8,457 nt of DNA from Hyphomicrobiaceae bacterium (GTDB taxonomy: Bacteria > Pseudomonadota > Alphaproteobacteria > Rhizobiales > Hyphomicrobiaceae). The notes beneath the pieces were generated by a model. That model was not told the DNA's origin. It searched no databases and was given only the letters and a program-made list of their open reading frames with translations. Numbering within the stretch: the stretch's first letter is position 1; each line of letters begins with the position of its first letter. Location of the stretch: contig JAJFHI010000402.1 in the NCBI GenBank assembly GCA_021775715.1, forward strand, positions 1 through 8,457, written 5' to 3'. A program made the translations under genes and the position numbers. Of the stretch, positions 1-7,335 are shown in pieces.

Positions 1-103
1 TGTGGCTGAGACTTGGAAGCTTTGCAGAATATTGTTCTGCTGCTGCGGTCCCGCTCAGCGTCAATGCTGCAAGTGCAGCACCGACATAGATAGGAAATTT
101 CAT
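1..103 (-). CDS. Partial exported protein, signal peptide only (5' end of gene)
   Basis: This gene runs off the left edge, and only its first 34 codons are visible, starting from an ATG at 103. The translation begins MKFPIYVGAALAALTLSGTA and continues AAEQYSAKLPSLSH. It has a Lys near the N-terminus, a hydrophobic core and a likely signal-peptidase I site after the Ala run (TAAA before EQ), so the product is probably exported to the periplasm. A GGAG-type ribosome binding site lies a few bases upstream of the ATG, in TTGGAGCC read on the minus strand. The frame stays open to the window edge. The mature part is missing, so no function can be assigned. It lies on the same strand as the L,D-transpeptidase but about 400 bases downstream of it, so it probably has its own promoter. 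Confidence 0.6.
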   Translation of the reverse strand, partial: MKFPIYVGAALAALTLSGTAAAEQYSAKLPSLSH

Positions 104-233
104 TAATCGGCTCCAACGCAATACTGGGTATGAAAGACACCATCAGGTATACGTGCCGAACTATTCCGTTTGCTTAATGGCAACAGAAATTCACGCGTAA
201 TCTACAAAAAAATATCGCGCAATTGATCTAATT

Positions 234-252
234 TATTTGCACTTTGCAAATA
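234..252. promoter_or_regulatory. Perfect 8+3+8 inverted repeat, operator-like
   Basis: TATTTGCA-CTT-TGCAAATA is a perfect 8-base inverted repeat with a 3-base spacer, in an AT-rich stretch about 130 bases upstream of the truncated secreted gene. The dyad symmetry fits a binding site for a dimeric transcription factor, although a short RNA hairpin is also possible. I do not recognise the regulator. The assignment is inferred from symmetry and position only. Confidence 0.4.
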
Positions 253-275
253 GGTGTTTTGGAAAGCTTCAACCC

Positions 276-292
276 TGTTTCAGAGTGAAACA
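276..292. promoter_or_regulatory. Perfect 7+3+7 inverted repeat, operator-like
   Basis: TGTTTCA-GAG-TGAAACA is a perfect 7-base inverted repeat with a 3-base spacer. Its centre is about 41 bases, close to four helical turns, from the centre of the repeat at 234-252. The two could therefore be sites on the same DNA face upstream of the truncated secreted gene. The regulator is unknown. Confidence 0.35.
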
Positions 293-502
293 AACATGCT
301 CAAAATACGCCGTCGACGGGGCATTTCCAACATAGCCTGACTAGCAAAAGCCAGACGCAAGAAAAGCCAAACAGCTTCCGCTGTCTGGGCCAAATGTCTT
401 AAAGACCGTCGCACAATGTTACATTTACAAAACACAACGACCGCCACGCCCGCGCCCTTACAGACCAAACACAGTGACGGTCGTCGCTGCCCCGCTCGCA
501 CG

Positions 503-952
503 CTAGCGAATAGAAATGCGCGTGTTTTTCTGACCGTAGCGCTTCACTAACCTATACAGCCTCGCTGCATTGCCAGGAGCCAAACGAATACAGCCATGCG
601 ACGCCCGCCGGCCGAGACGGCTGATATAATTAGTGCCATGAATGGCATAACCGCCGCGAAAGAAGATAGAATGCGGCATTGGCGAGTTGTTGTACTTGCT
701 CGAGTAATGCATGCGCGCCAACCACTTGGGGCTGTATGTGCCAGAGGGCGTACCGTATCCACGCCGCCCCGTTGACACACGCCACTGATGGCGCAGCTGG
801 CCACGCACATAAACGCGCATCGTTTGTGATCCGCGACTAACCTGAACCCGCACACTTGCGGCTTCCGCCGTGCTTACACTGCTGACAACTGCGCTGGACG
901 CAAAAACTGTCAACCCAAACATTACTGCGATACTTCGAATAAATACTCCCAT
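503..952 (-). CDS. Exported L,D-transpeptidase (YkuD domain)
   Basis: L,D-transpeptidases of the YkuD family act in the periplasm. They form 3-3 peptidoglycan cross-links or attach proteins to peptidoglycan through a catalytic cysteine. The 149-residue product has an N-terminal hydrophobic signal segment with a likely cleavage site at about residues 29-32 (AEAA). One compact catalytic domain follows. His105 lies in YAIHGT, and the signature SHGCIRL at 118-124 carries the nucleophile Cys121, His119 and Arg123. There is no LysM or other wall-binding domain, so this is a minimal member. A GTG at 961 would add three residues, but the AAGGAG at 961-966 abuts it. The ATG at 952 sits 8 bases from that ribosome binding site and is preferred. 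The reaction within the family (cross-linking, protein tethering or other) cannot be told from sequence. Confidence 0.93.
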   Translation of the reverse strand: MGVFIRSIAVMFGLTVFASSAVVSSVSTAEAASVRVQVSRGSQTMRVYVRGQLRHQWRVSTGRRGYGTPSGTYSPKWLARMHYSSKYNNSPMPHSIFFRGGYAIHGTNYISRLGRRASHGCIRLAPGNAARLYRLVKRYGQKNTRISIR

Positions 953-995
953 CCACCCCACTCCTTGTACGCGTGAACACTACTGTTACGACTGA

Positions 996-1035
996 ATGAA
1001 AAAGTTTCATACCGACCTTGGTCCGACGACCGCAA
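996..1035 (-). promoter_or_regulatory. Possible promoter with overlapping palindrome for the L,D-transpeptidase
   Basis: On the minus strand, TTGCGG (1035-1030) and TATGAA (1011-1006) are separated by 18 bases, a weak -35/-10 pair about 55-60 bases before the start codon. The -10-like box overlaps a perfect 6+3+6 inverted repeat, ATGAAA-AAG-TTTCAT (996-1010), placed where a repressor could block initiation. Both calls are tentative because the -35 match is poor. Confidence 0.22.
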
Positions 1036-1165
1036 AATTCATGCAGTCAGTCCACTCAACTTTTCAAATGTACTATGCGCGGTGTAGGCCAGCGTGACAA
1101 AAACAATCACAGGCATTCGTCCGAATTTATTGCCGAGTGTGTTGTCTGTGTTTCCTGACAGGCAT

Positions 1166-1199
1166 CAAACTTTCTTGTCTATTCTGGAACAAGAGTTTG
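1166..1199. other. Stem-loop, 11 base pairs with a 2-base bulge
   Basis: CAAAC-TT-TCTTGT (1166-1178) pairs with ACAAGA-GTTTG (1189-1199). This gives a 6-bp inner and a 5-bp outer helix with a TT bulge and a 10-base loop. It is the strongest secondary structure in this gap. It has no U-tract typical of an intrinsic terminator on either strand, so its role is open: an RNA structure, a transcript end or a protein site. Confidence 0.4.
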
Positions 1200-1205
1200 T
1201 TGCTC

Positions 1206-1237
1206 TGCACACTATTCATAGTGAAAACTGCTGTGCA
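1206..1237. other. Nested inverted repeats
   Basis: An inner perfect repeat, CACTAT-TC-ATAGTG (1210-1223), lies inside an outer perfect repeat, TGCACA (1206-1211) with TGTGCA (1232-1237). The two share bases 1210-1211, so as RNA they would be largely alternative folds, and as DNA they are overlapping dyads. The function is unknown. Confidence 0.35.
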
Positions 1238-1333
1238 AAGTTGGTGGTGAGCTGAGTGACCGCAATGCCGTTACACCCGCATTGGTTTTATTCGTTTGCA
1301 CGACGGCGGCATTGGATTCAAGAAGTGATCGCT

Positions 1334-2797
1334 TTAGTTTGCAGCGCTCGCAGCTCTGGCTGATTTGACTTTGTTGTATCCGGCCAAAGCATCGTTGCGC
1401 GCCTTCGCGTGGTCAACAATTGGCTTTGGATACGTTTTGCCGAGCATCACGTTGGCTTCTTTGAGAATTTCTGGCGGCGCTGTCCATGGTGCATGGAGGA
1501 ATTTCTTTGGCAACCGCGCAATCTCCGGCACCCATTTGCGGACATATGCGCCGTCGGGATCGAATTTTTGCCCTTGGGTCACAGGATTGAAAATACGGAA
1601 GTACGGCGCAGCATCAGCCCCGGAGCCTGCCACCCACTGCCAGCCAGCGGCATTGCTCGCCAGATCCGCATCCACAAGCGTGTCCCAAAACCACGCCTCC
1701 CCATCCCGCCAATCAACCAGCAGATCCTTGATCAGAAACGAGGCCACAATCATGCGCACGCGATTGTGCATCCAGCCCGTACCCCAAAGCTCGCGCATCC
1801 CTGCATCAACAATCGGATAGCCGGTCTGTCCGCGCTGCCATGCACCCAGCGCTTTGCTGCTCGCACGCCAGGGAAAATTGGAAAATTCACGCCGAAACGG
1901 CGCGTCAGGCAGGCTCGGAAAGTGGAACAACAAATGCGCTGAGAATTCACGCCAGACGAGCTCTTTCAAGAAAGTTTCGTGATCGCGATCGTGAAGGCCT
2001 GCATCACGACCTGAAATTGTCGCCTGCCAAACCGTCGCCGGGCTGACCTCACCAAAGTGTAGATGCGGAGACAAACGCGACGTGCCGACAACGTCGGGAC
2101 GATTGCGTTGGTCCTGGTATCCCACGATTGCGCCTGCGAGAAACGACTTCAGGCGCTTGCGCGCACCCGCCTCACCGGGCGTCCAGGCCTCTTGCAGCCC
2201 ACCTGACCAGTCCGGAATCGTCGGTAGCAGGTCCAGGTCGGTGAGATTTGCAGACTTCGGCAGTCCCTTCGCTGGTGGCAATGCCTTAGGCTTGGCAATC
2301 GGACGACGTTGCGCCCCACCCGTAGATACTGACCGCCAAAACGGCGTAAAGACCTTATAGGAACCTCCAGACAGCGTCGCCACATCCTCGGGCTCTTTCA
2401 GCAACGTCCCGACAAAGCGGCGCAACTCGGTGCCATTCGTTTGCAACGCTGAATGCAGCTCCTTTTCCAGCGCCGCGGACCACGGCTCATACATGCGCGA
2501 CGTGAAGACTGCCGAAGCCTCTACCGTTTTGCAGAACGCTGGCAGCACCTCGCGAGCCTCTCCCTGCAAGACCACAAGCGGCGTACCGAGGTCAGCCAAA
2601 TCCCGAGACAATGCCGTAAGGCTGTGATGAAGCCACCAGCGCGAGGCGGGCCCCATTGCCCAGGGCTCAGCGGACGTATCATCAAAAATATAAAGCGGGA
2701 TAACAGCGTCGCCCTCGGCAGCAGCTTTCGCTAGTGCTGGATGATCATACACACGCAGGTCCTGGCGAAACCAAACGATGATGGTATTTCGGGCCAT
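1334..2797 (-). CDS. phrB: Deoxyribodipyrimidine photo-lyase (class I CPD photolyase)
   Basis: This flavoenzyme uses blue or near-UV light to split cyclobutane pyrimidine dimers in DNA. The 487-residue product has the N-terminal antenna-binding domain, opening with IIVWFRQDLRVYDHPAL, and the C-terminal FAD-binding helical domain. Visible FAD motifs are TSRLSPHLHFG (239-249), GYPIVDAGMRELWGTGWMHN (326-345) and the segment around SNAAGWQW (381-388). Trp310, Trp363 and Trp386 match the E. coli electron-transfer triad W306/W359/W382 at a constant offset of four, and Asn382 matches the flavin-contacting Asn378. An ATG at 2839 would add 14 residues but has no ribosome binding site. The ATG at 2797 is preceded by AGAGGAG (2809-2815), 11 bases upstream, and starts where homologues start. 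The TPR gene lies upstream on the same strand, 157 bases away. No SOS or light-response site was recognised. Which antenna chromophore it binds cannot be told. Confidence 0.95.
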   Translation of the reverse strand: MARNTIIVWFRQDLRVYDHPALAKAAAEGDAVIPLYIFDDTSAEPWAMGPASRWWLHHSLTALSRDLADLGTPLVVLQGEAREVLPAFCKTVEASAVFTSRMYEPWSAALEKELHSALQTNGTELRRFVGTLLKEPEDVATLSGGSYKVFTPFWRSVSTGGAQRRPIAKPKALPPAKGLPKSANLTDLDLLPTIPDWSGGLQEAWTPGEAGARKRLKSFLAGAIVGYQDQRNRPDVVGTSRLSPHLHFGEVSPATVWQATISGRDAGLHDRDHETFLKELVWREFSAHLLFHFPSLPDAPFRREFSNFPWRASSKALGAWQRGQTGYPIVDAGMRELWGTGWMHNRVRMIVASFLIKDLLVDWRDGEAWFWDTLVDADLASNAAGWQWVAGSGADAAPYFRIFNPVTQGQKFDPDGAYVRKWVPEIARLPKKFLHAPWTAPPEILKEANVMLGKTYPKPIVDHAKARNDALAGYNKVKSARAASAAN

Positions 2798-2954
2798 GCC
2801 CAAAGTTTCTCCTCTAGCAAACACCAAGCTCGTGCCCATAATGAACGGGCCACGTGTTTCGGTGGTTCACATCAGACGTACATTTGCTGTGGAGAAAAGA
2901 CTGAGCAATTCCCAACCGACCGAGACGTCATCGGGAGGACGCAAACCGGCAGCG

Positions 2955-4751
2955 TTAGTTGGAGAACAGCAACTGGAATATTGTCTTCGACTTTCTACGC
3001 CGCCGTTTACGTCGGGTGGATTTGCGTGTTCCAGCACGGGGACCTTGTGCCCAAGGCTCCCACACACCTTCCGCATTGCGACGATAGTCACCGCGACGGC
3101 CACGGCCCGCAACCGCAGGATTGCGCCCATTGCGCACTCGAAATTCGTCCATCACACCATCAACGCTTGCAACCGATATGGCGCCGTTGCTCCAGGTCCA
3201 TTTTGCGCGCTTGCTACCTGTGCGTGTTGGCTGAACCGCAACCACGGTCGCCTGCCACAAATCGACAATGGCCGTTGCCTCCGTTGGCACCGGCTTGTTA
3301 TTTTTGTCCGGCACGGTGCCAGTTGAAAAGCGCAGAGTTCCAATACCTTTAAACGGCTTGTCGCGTAGCGCCCATTGCAGCAACTTCGGCTGCCCCTTGC
3401 CGTTCATCTCCAACGGCACCCGGATGCGGCGATATTTTTTTGACGTCGCGTAGTAACGGCCAGCCCGCGTAACTACCACCCAGTCCTCGATACCAAGTCC
3501 TGCAACGGGTGTGTCAACGGTTACCTCATCAGAGATACCAAGACGTTGCAGCGCCAGTGATGCGCGGCGGTAAGAAGGGTCTATGCCCGCAGCCTCACGA
3601 AAGTCAGCGATGGCTTCTTCGCGATTGCCTGCGATCAGAACCACTTCGCCCTTGGCCCAGATGACTTCAGGTGATTTGTCGTCAAGCTTCAACGCCGTTT
3701 CAATATCGCGTGCACCAACTTCCGCCTGATCACCCTGAGCGTAGGCAAAACCACGATAGGCAAACGCAATCGCGGAACGCGGATTGAGTTCAACGGCGCG
3801 GTTGAGGTCTTCGAGAGCAGCCTCAGTCTCAAGTGTCAGCGCATAAGTCAGACCGCGTGCCTCATAAGCACTGGCTGAGTTTGGCGCAAGCTCAACACCC
3901 TTATTGAAATCGGCCAACGCCACCGATGTATTCTCGGTCGCCAGATTCGCATGACCGCGCAGTACGTAAAGTTCCGAGTTATTGGCATCGAACGCAATTG
4001 CACGCGACAGATCTTCGATGGCTTCTGAATAGTGCGCCACATCCAGTTTGGCTTCAGCACGATTGCGATAGCCGTCGGCAAACCGGGCGTCCGCCTTCAC
4101 AGCGCGCGAAAAATCGCGGATCGCGGCATGCGGTTGGTTGAGCGCCAGGTGTGCACGGCCACGCCCTGATAAAGGCGCAGGTGTCGACGGCATCAGGCGA
4201 ATGGCCTGCGTGTAATCGTTGATAGCGGCGCGGCCATTTCTAAGGCGCACATAGGCCGCAGCCCGGTTGTTGTAGGCTTCGGCATAACCTGGGGCGAGAA
4301 CAATGGCGCGATTGAAATCCTTGACGGCCTCATGCGGCAGATTGAGATCAAGCAACAGATTGCCGCGGTTGTTGTAAACGACGGCATATTCAGGGAACAA
4401 CTGCACAGCCTGGTTGTAATCCTGGATCGCCAGTTCCATTTTGCGCATGCGCACCAAAGCTACCGCACGATCGTTCAATATCGTCGCGCGTCTGTCTTTG
4501 TCGAGGTTGGTATCACCCAATGCCGCGGTATAAGCATTCACGGCAACCTGCAGATCACCACGCAACAACGCGGCTGCAGCTTCCTGGGTCTTGACACGGG
4601 CAGCGGCGCCAATGGCAAATGCTGCCGACGGATGCAGGAGCGCGCACGCCAGAACGCAGACAACACTTAAAACAGCCGACATCATACCAGCGCGCCGCAA
4701 GTGCTGTGCAATCAATGAGGCAAACACTTTTGTCATCGCCTGAACCGTCAT
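2955..4751 (-). CDS. Exported TPR-repeat protein with unassigned C-terminal domain and basic tail
   Basis: The 598-residue protein has an N-terminal hydrophobic segment (about 23-46) ending in a likely signal-peptide site, AFA before IG. About ten TPR units then run from roughly residue 54 to 400, with the usual pattern such as YNNRGNLLLDLNLPHEAVKDF. TPR arrays are protein-interaction scaffolds, so the partner would be in the periplasm or envelope. A non-TPR region follows at about 408-540, likely beta-rich, with recognisable stretches RYYATSKKYRRIRVPLEMNG and AKWTWSNGAISVASVDGVMD. I have the impression that similar C-termini occur on other alphaproteobacterial TPR proteins, but I cannot name a family. 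The end is strongly basic (573-589, RKSTRRKRRRRKSK) with a short hydrophobic tip. GAAGGGA lies 11 bases before the ATG at 4751. An in-frame ATG at 4736 is an alternative. The function is unknown. Confidence 0.85.
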   Translation of the reverse strand: MTVQAMTKVFASLIAQHLRRAGMMSAVLSVVCVLACALLHPSAAFAIGAAARVKTQEAAAALLRGDLQVAVNAYTAALGDTNLDKDRRATILNDRAVALVRMRKMELAIQDYNQAVQLFPEYAVVYNNRGNLLLDLNLPHEAVKDFNRAIVLAPGYAEAYNNRAAAYVRLRNGRAAINDYTQAIRLMPSTPAPLSGRGRAHLALNQPHAAIRDFSRAVKADARFADGYRNRAEAKLDVAHYSEAIEDLSRAIAFDANNSELYVLRGHANLATENTSVALADFNKGVELAPNSASAYEARGLTYALTLETEAALEDLNRAVELNPRSAIAFAYRGFAYAQGDQAEVGARDIETALKLDDKSPEVIWAKGEVVLIAGNREEAIADFREAAGIDPSYRRASLALQRLGISDEVTVDTPVAGLGIEDWVVVTRAGRYYATSKKYRRIRVPLEMNGKGQPKLLQWALRDKPFKGIGTLRFSTGTVPDKNNKPVPTEATAIVDLWQATVVAVQPTRTGSKRAKWTWSNGAISVASVDGVMDEFRVRNGRNPAVAGRGRRGDYRRNAEGVWEPWAQGPRAGTRKSTRRKRRRRKSKTIFQLLFSN

Positions 4752-4899
4752 GCCGTCTTAGATCCCTTCACCCACGCTCAATTTTGAATCGATATTGCAA
4801 TCCCAATAGGTTGTGTTGAGGCTGCAGACTATCATACGCATCGCGCGCTACGCAGTGTGGACGAGCCACACTCAGATCACGATCCGACGACAAGATCAT

Positions 4900-4928
4900 T
4901 TGACGCTATTCTCAACTCAAACTCAACC
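4900..4928 (+). promoter_or_regulatory. Possible promoter for the thioesterase-like gene
   Basis: TTGACG (4900-4905) is a good -35 match. At a 17-base spacing the -10 position reads TCAACC, which is poor. If used, transcription would start about 10 bases before the ATG at 4945, consistent with the missing Shine-Dalgarno and a nearly leaderless mRNA. A short tandem CTCAA repeat (4911-4926) lies in the spacer. The call is weak. Confidence 0.2.
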
Positions 4929-4944
4929 ACTTACCATTGTCGCC

Positions 4945-5505
4945 ATGAACCTATGGATTCGCATGCTTTGCTACTTTGTGACGTTGCCGTGGCGGCGGCG
5001 TCTGCGATTGCCTGAAGATGCGTCGGAACTGCAATTCCGCGTGCTGCCGACAGATCTTGATATTAGCTTGCATATGAACAATGGCCGCTATCTGACGCTG
5101 ATGGATCTTGGACGACTCGATATCCTGTGTGCGGGCGGTTTGTGGCGGATTATGTTGCGTGATCGCCTAACCCCGATTGCGAGCGCGATTGTGATCCGTT
5201 ATCGCCGCGAACTCCGGCTTTTCAACCGTGTATCCCTGCATTCGAAGCTGGTTGCGTGGGACGAGAAGACGGTCGTCATTGAACAAACATTTCTCCTGGA
5301 ATCCGGTCCGCACCAAGGCCAGGTCGCGGCACAAGCCCTTTTCAAGGGCGGCCTCTATGATCGTCGCAAACGAGCCTTCGCGCCTATTCGCACGCTCATG
5401 GATGCAATCGGCGTTGATGCGCATAGCCCGGAGCCGTCACCGGAAATCGCAGCGTTCCTCGCAACTGACACCGCCTTCAAGCAAACCGATCGCAAACGGG
5501 TTTAA
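4945..5505 (+). CDS. THEM6-like hotdog-fold thioesterase family protein
   Basis: The predicted 186-residue protein resembles the bacterial THEM6/4-hydroxybenzoyl-CoA-thioesterase-like hotdog family, whose characterised relatives hydrolyse acyl-CoA thioesters. The diagnostic stretch is DLDISLHMNNGRYLTLMDLG (37-56), with Asp37, Asp39, His43 and Asn45-Asn46 at the start of the hotdog helix. The later strands (VIRYRRELRLFNRVSLHSKL, then QVAAQALFKGGLYDRRKRAF) also fit. The N-terminal MNLWIRMLCYFVTLPWRRRL is hydrophobic then basic and may contact the membrane. The frame opens with a GTG at 4813, but those 44 extra residues look unlike the family. The ATG at 4945 gives the usual N-terminus, although no Shine-Dalgarno sequence precedes it. 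The gene is divergent from the TPR gene, and its stop overlaps that of nnr. The substrate is unknown. Confidence 0.82.
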   Translation: MNLWIRMLCYFVTLPWRRRLRLPEDASELQFRVLPTDLDISLHMNNGRYLTLMDLGRLDILCAGGLWRIMLRDRLTPIASAIVIRYRRELRLFNRVSLHSKLVAWDEKTVVIEQTFLLESGPHQGQVAAQALFKGGLYDRRKRAFAPIRTLMDAIGVDAHSPEPSPEIAAFLATDTAFKQTDRKRV

Positions 5506-7049
5506 TCCGCAAACAAAATTCGCGCAAACGTCTTGAGCACCTGTGGTAACAGCTCCGGCAAATCCTCTGCTATGAGACCTGGACCGAATTCGGTAGCCGC
5601 CTCACCGTGCAGCCAGACGCCGGCTGATGCAGCCTGCCAGGCCCCCATATGTTGTGCCATCAAGCCCGTTATGATGCCCGCCAAAACGTCACCTGATCCG
5701 GCCGTCGCGAGCCATGGCTGTGCGTTGTTATTGATGGCTGCTCGTCCGTCGGGGGCTGCGATCACAGTGTCCGGCCCTTTGAGCACAACAACCGCCCCAC
5801 AAACCCGTGCAGCCTCACGCGCGCGCTCAAGCTTGCTGTCAGAAGGCGCGCTTTGGTTGCTGCCAAACAACCGGCCAAATTCGCCATCGTGCGGTGTCAT
5901 TACGGTTGCCGCCTGACCACCGCGCAGCTTAATCATCTGAAATACTGCATCAGGCTCGTCTGCAAAAGACGTCAGAGCATCGGCGTCGAGCACAACTGCA
6001 GCCTGCCCGGCTAGCACATGCGAAACCATTTGGCGCGTGTCTGCGCCGACCCCACAGCCCGGGCCGATCAATATTGCGTTTCTTCGTGGGTCAGAGATCA
6101 CATCGCGAAGTCCGTCAGGTCGCTCAAAACCTTCAAGCATGATCGCCGTCAAGTGCATGGCATTGACGAGGACAGCCGATCGCGGACTTGCAACCGTGAC
6201 CAGCCCGCTTCCCGCGCGCAGGGCAGCCTGCGCAGCAAGGCGCGCCGCACCTGTTGCATGCGATCGTCCTGAAACGACAACAGCATGCCCACGGGTATAC
6301 TTGTGTGCCATTGTTGCAGGGTTGGGAAACACATCTGCCCAAAGCTCCGGCGCATTGACAAACGTTTTTGGGGGTGAACTTTCGAGAACCGCATCGGGAA
6401 TAGAGATATCAGCCAGCGTAACGCGCCCACATAATCGACGGCCGGGAAAGAGAAGGTGGCCGGGTTTCAATCGAAAAAACGTGACTGTATTTTCAGCTTG
6501 AATTGCATCGACCAGCGCCTGCCCCGTGGTGCCATTGACGCCGCTTGGAACATCAACACTCAACACCGGCGCAACATGTGCATTGACAGCTCGAACAAGC
6601 GTTGCCGTGTCATTGTCAAAGTCGCGCGAGAGCCCAGCACCGAAGATCGCGTCAATTACGAGATCGGCCGTTTGGAAAGCAGACGCGTCGAGGAACGCGT
6701 GATCACAATCGGAAACTTCACCGGTCCAACGTGCTCCCATCGCCGCGGCATCCCCTGTGAGATGCGCCGGCCGCACAAGGCTGGCCAATGCCACGTCGTA
6801 GCCGCGCTCTTTGAGAAGTCTGGCGGCTACAAAGCCGTCGCCGCCATTGTTGCCCGGCCCACAGATAACGACGATGCGCGCGCCACCAGACACCATCGTT
6901 TCGGCGCTGTCGGCAACCGCACGCCCGGCATTTTCCATCAATGTCAGGCTGGGGACGCCAAATATCGAGACAGCGGCTTTGTCGACCGAAGCCATCTCGG
7001 CATTGGTCAAAATCTCAAGCCTGTGGCTCATGGTCCGCATGCTACTCAT
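5502..7049 (-). CDS. nnr: Bifunctional NAD(P)H-hydrate epimerase / ADP-dependent NAD(P)H-hydrate dehydratase
   Basis: Nnr repairs hydrated NADH and NADPH in the cytosol. The N-terminal YjeF_N domain epimerises R- and S-NAD(P)HX, and the C-terminal ribokinase-like domain dehydrates S-NAD(P)HX with ADP. The 515-residue length matches the fused bacterial form. In the epimerase half, GPGNNGGDGFVAARLL (64-79), DAIFGAG (133-139) and VDVPSGVNGTTG (165-176) are visible. In the dehydratase half, HKYTRGHAVVVSG (249-261), VLDADALTSF (353-362), MTPHDGEFGRLFG (384-396) and TAGSGDVLAGI (449-459, with catalytic Asp454) are present, so both activities look intact. The start is uncertain: ATGs at 7049, 7040 and 7031 are in frame and none has a clear ribosome binding site. 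The longest is given, and the third (MSHRLEILTNAEMA) fits family N-termini well. The gene is divergent from glnB. Confidence 0.95.
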   Translation of the reverse strand: MSSMRTMSHRLEILTNAEMASVDKAAVSIFGVPSLTLMENAGRAVADSAETMVSGGARIVVICGPGNNGGDGFVAARLLKERGYDVALASLVRPAHLTGDAAAMGARWTGEVSDCDHAFLDASAFQTADLVIDAIFGAGLSRDFDNDTATLVRAVNAHVAPVLSVDVPSGVNGTTGQALVDAIQAENTVTFFRLKPGHLLFPGRRLCGRVTLADISIPDAVLESSPPKTFVNAPELWADVFPNPATMAHKYTRGHAVVVSGRSHATGAARLAAQAALRAGSGLVTVASPRSAVLVNAMHLTAIMLEGFERPDGLRDVISDPRRNAILIGPGCGVGADTRQMVSHVLAGQAAVVLDADALTSFADEPDAVFQMIKLRGGQAATVMTPHDGEFGRLFGSNQSAPSDSKLERAREAARVCGAVVVLKGPDTVIAAPDGRAAINNNAQPWLATAGSGDVLAGIITGLMAQHMGAWQAASAGVWLHGEAATEFGPGLIAEDLPELLPQVLKTFARILFAD

Positions 7050-7335
7050 TTAGCGAAGGTGAATGACCCCGGAGAATTAGCACACCGCAATCCTGTCCAC
7101 AGCAGCATAAAGAAAGGAACGCTGGGCGCTTACTTCTCAAGGAGCCACCGCAATCCCCAACTTGCGACCGAAGACAAATAAACTGAAAAACTGCCAAATT
7201 AATAACCAGCAACTGCTCAAATTTTGATCTTAGTGATTATTTTTTATGCAATAAACTTTTCAGAGACCGCCGCATTTTCAACCTGCTTGAATTTAAGCCA
7301 TTGAAAAGTCCGGTGTTAATGGCACGGCTGCCACT

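Larger units (their letters stand above)
104..502. other. 399-base intergenic region without a supported gene
   Basis: This gap separates the L,D-transpeptidase stop from the start of the truncated secreted gene. I find no credible gene in it. The left half is AT-rich and holds two perfect inverted repeats, listed separately, which probably belong to the control region of the truncated gene. The right half has a 7-base inverted match (437-443 with 478-484) flanking a GC-rich loop of 34 bases just after the transpeptidase stop. It could act in termination, but it has no clear U-tract and is too loose to call. Confidence 0.6.
953..1333. other. 381-base intergenic region rich in inverted repeats, no supported gene
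   Basis: This gap lies between the photolyase stop and the L,D-transpeptidase start, both on the minus strand. No ORF in it looks coding. It must hold the transpeptidase promoter and possibly the photolyase terminator. It contains at least four inverted repeats: 996-1010, 1166-1199, 1206-1237, and 1263-1270 with 1307-1314. A small structured RNA is possible, but I see no convincing promoter plus terminator pair for one. Confidence 0.5.

Noticed and set aside
280..501. 73-codon minus-strand ORF starting GTG two bases after the L,D-transpeptidase stop
   Set aside because: It has no ribosome binding site of its own beyond possible coupling, its composition is unlike a folded protein, it covers the palindrome at 276-292 region, and I recognise no family.
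1187..1202. GAAC...GTTG pattern resembling a LexA site
   Set aside because: The alphaproteobacterial SOS box is a GTTC-N7-GTTC direct repeat. Neither the spacing nor the half-sites fit.
2741..3352. Two overlapping plus-strand ORFs (203 and 182 codons) spanning the photolyase-TPR junction
   Set aside because: Both are antisense to parts of two well-supported genes and show no protein family signature.
7046..7108. 20-codon minus-strand ORF whose TGA overlaps the nnr ATG (ATGA)
   Set aside because: The arrangement suggests translational coupling, but there is no Shine-Dalgarno and the peptide has no recognisable feature. Chance is likely at this length.
6456..7181. 241-codon plus-strand ORF opposite nnr
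   Set aside because: It lies antisense to the conserved epimerase domain, and its translation shows no domain and is rich in the residues expected from a shadow frame.
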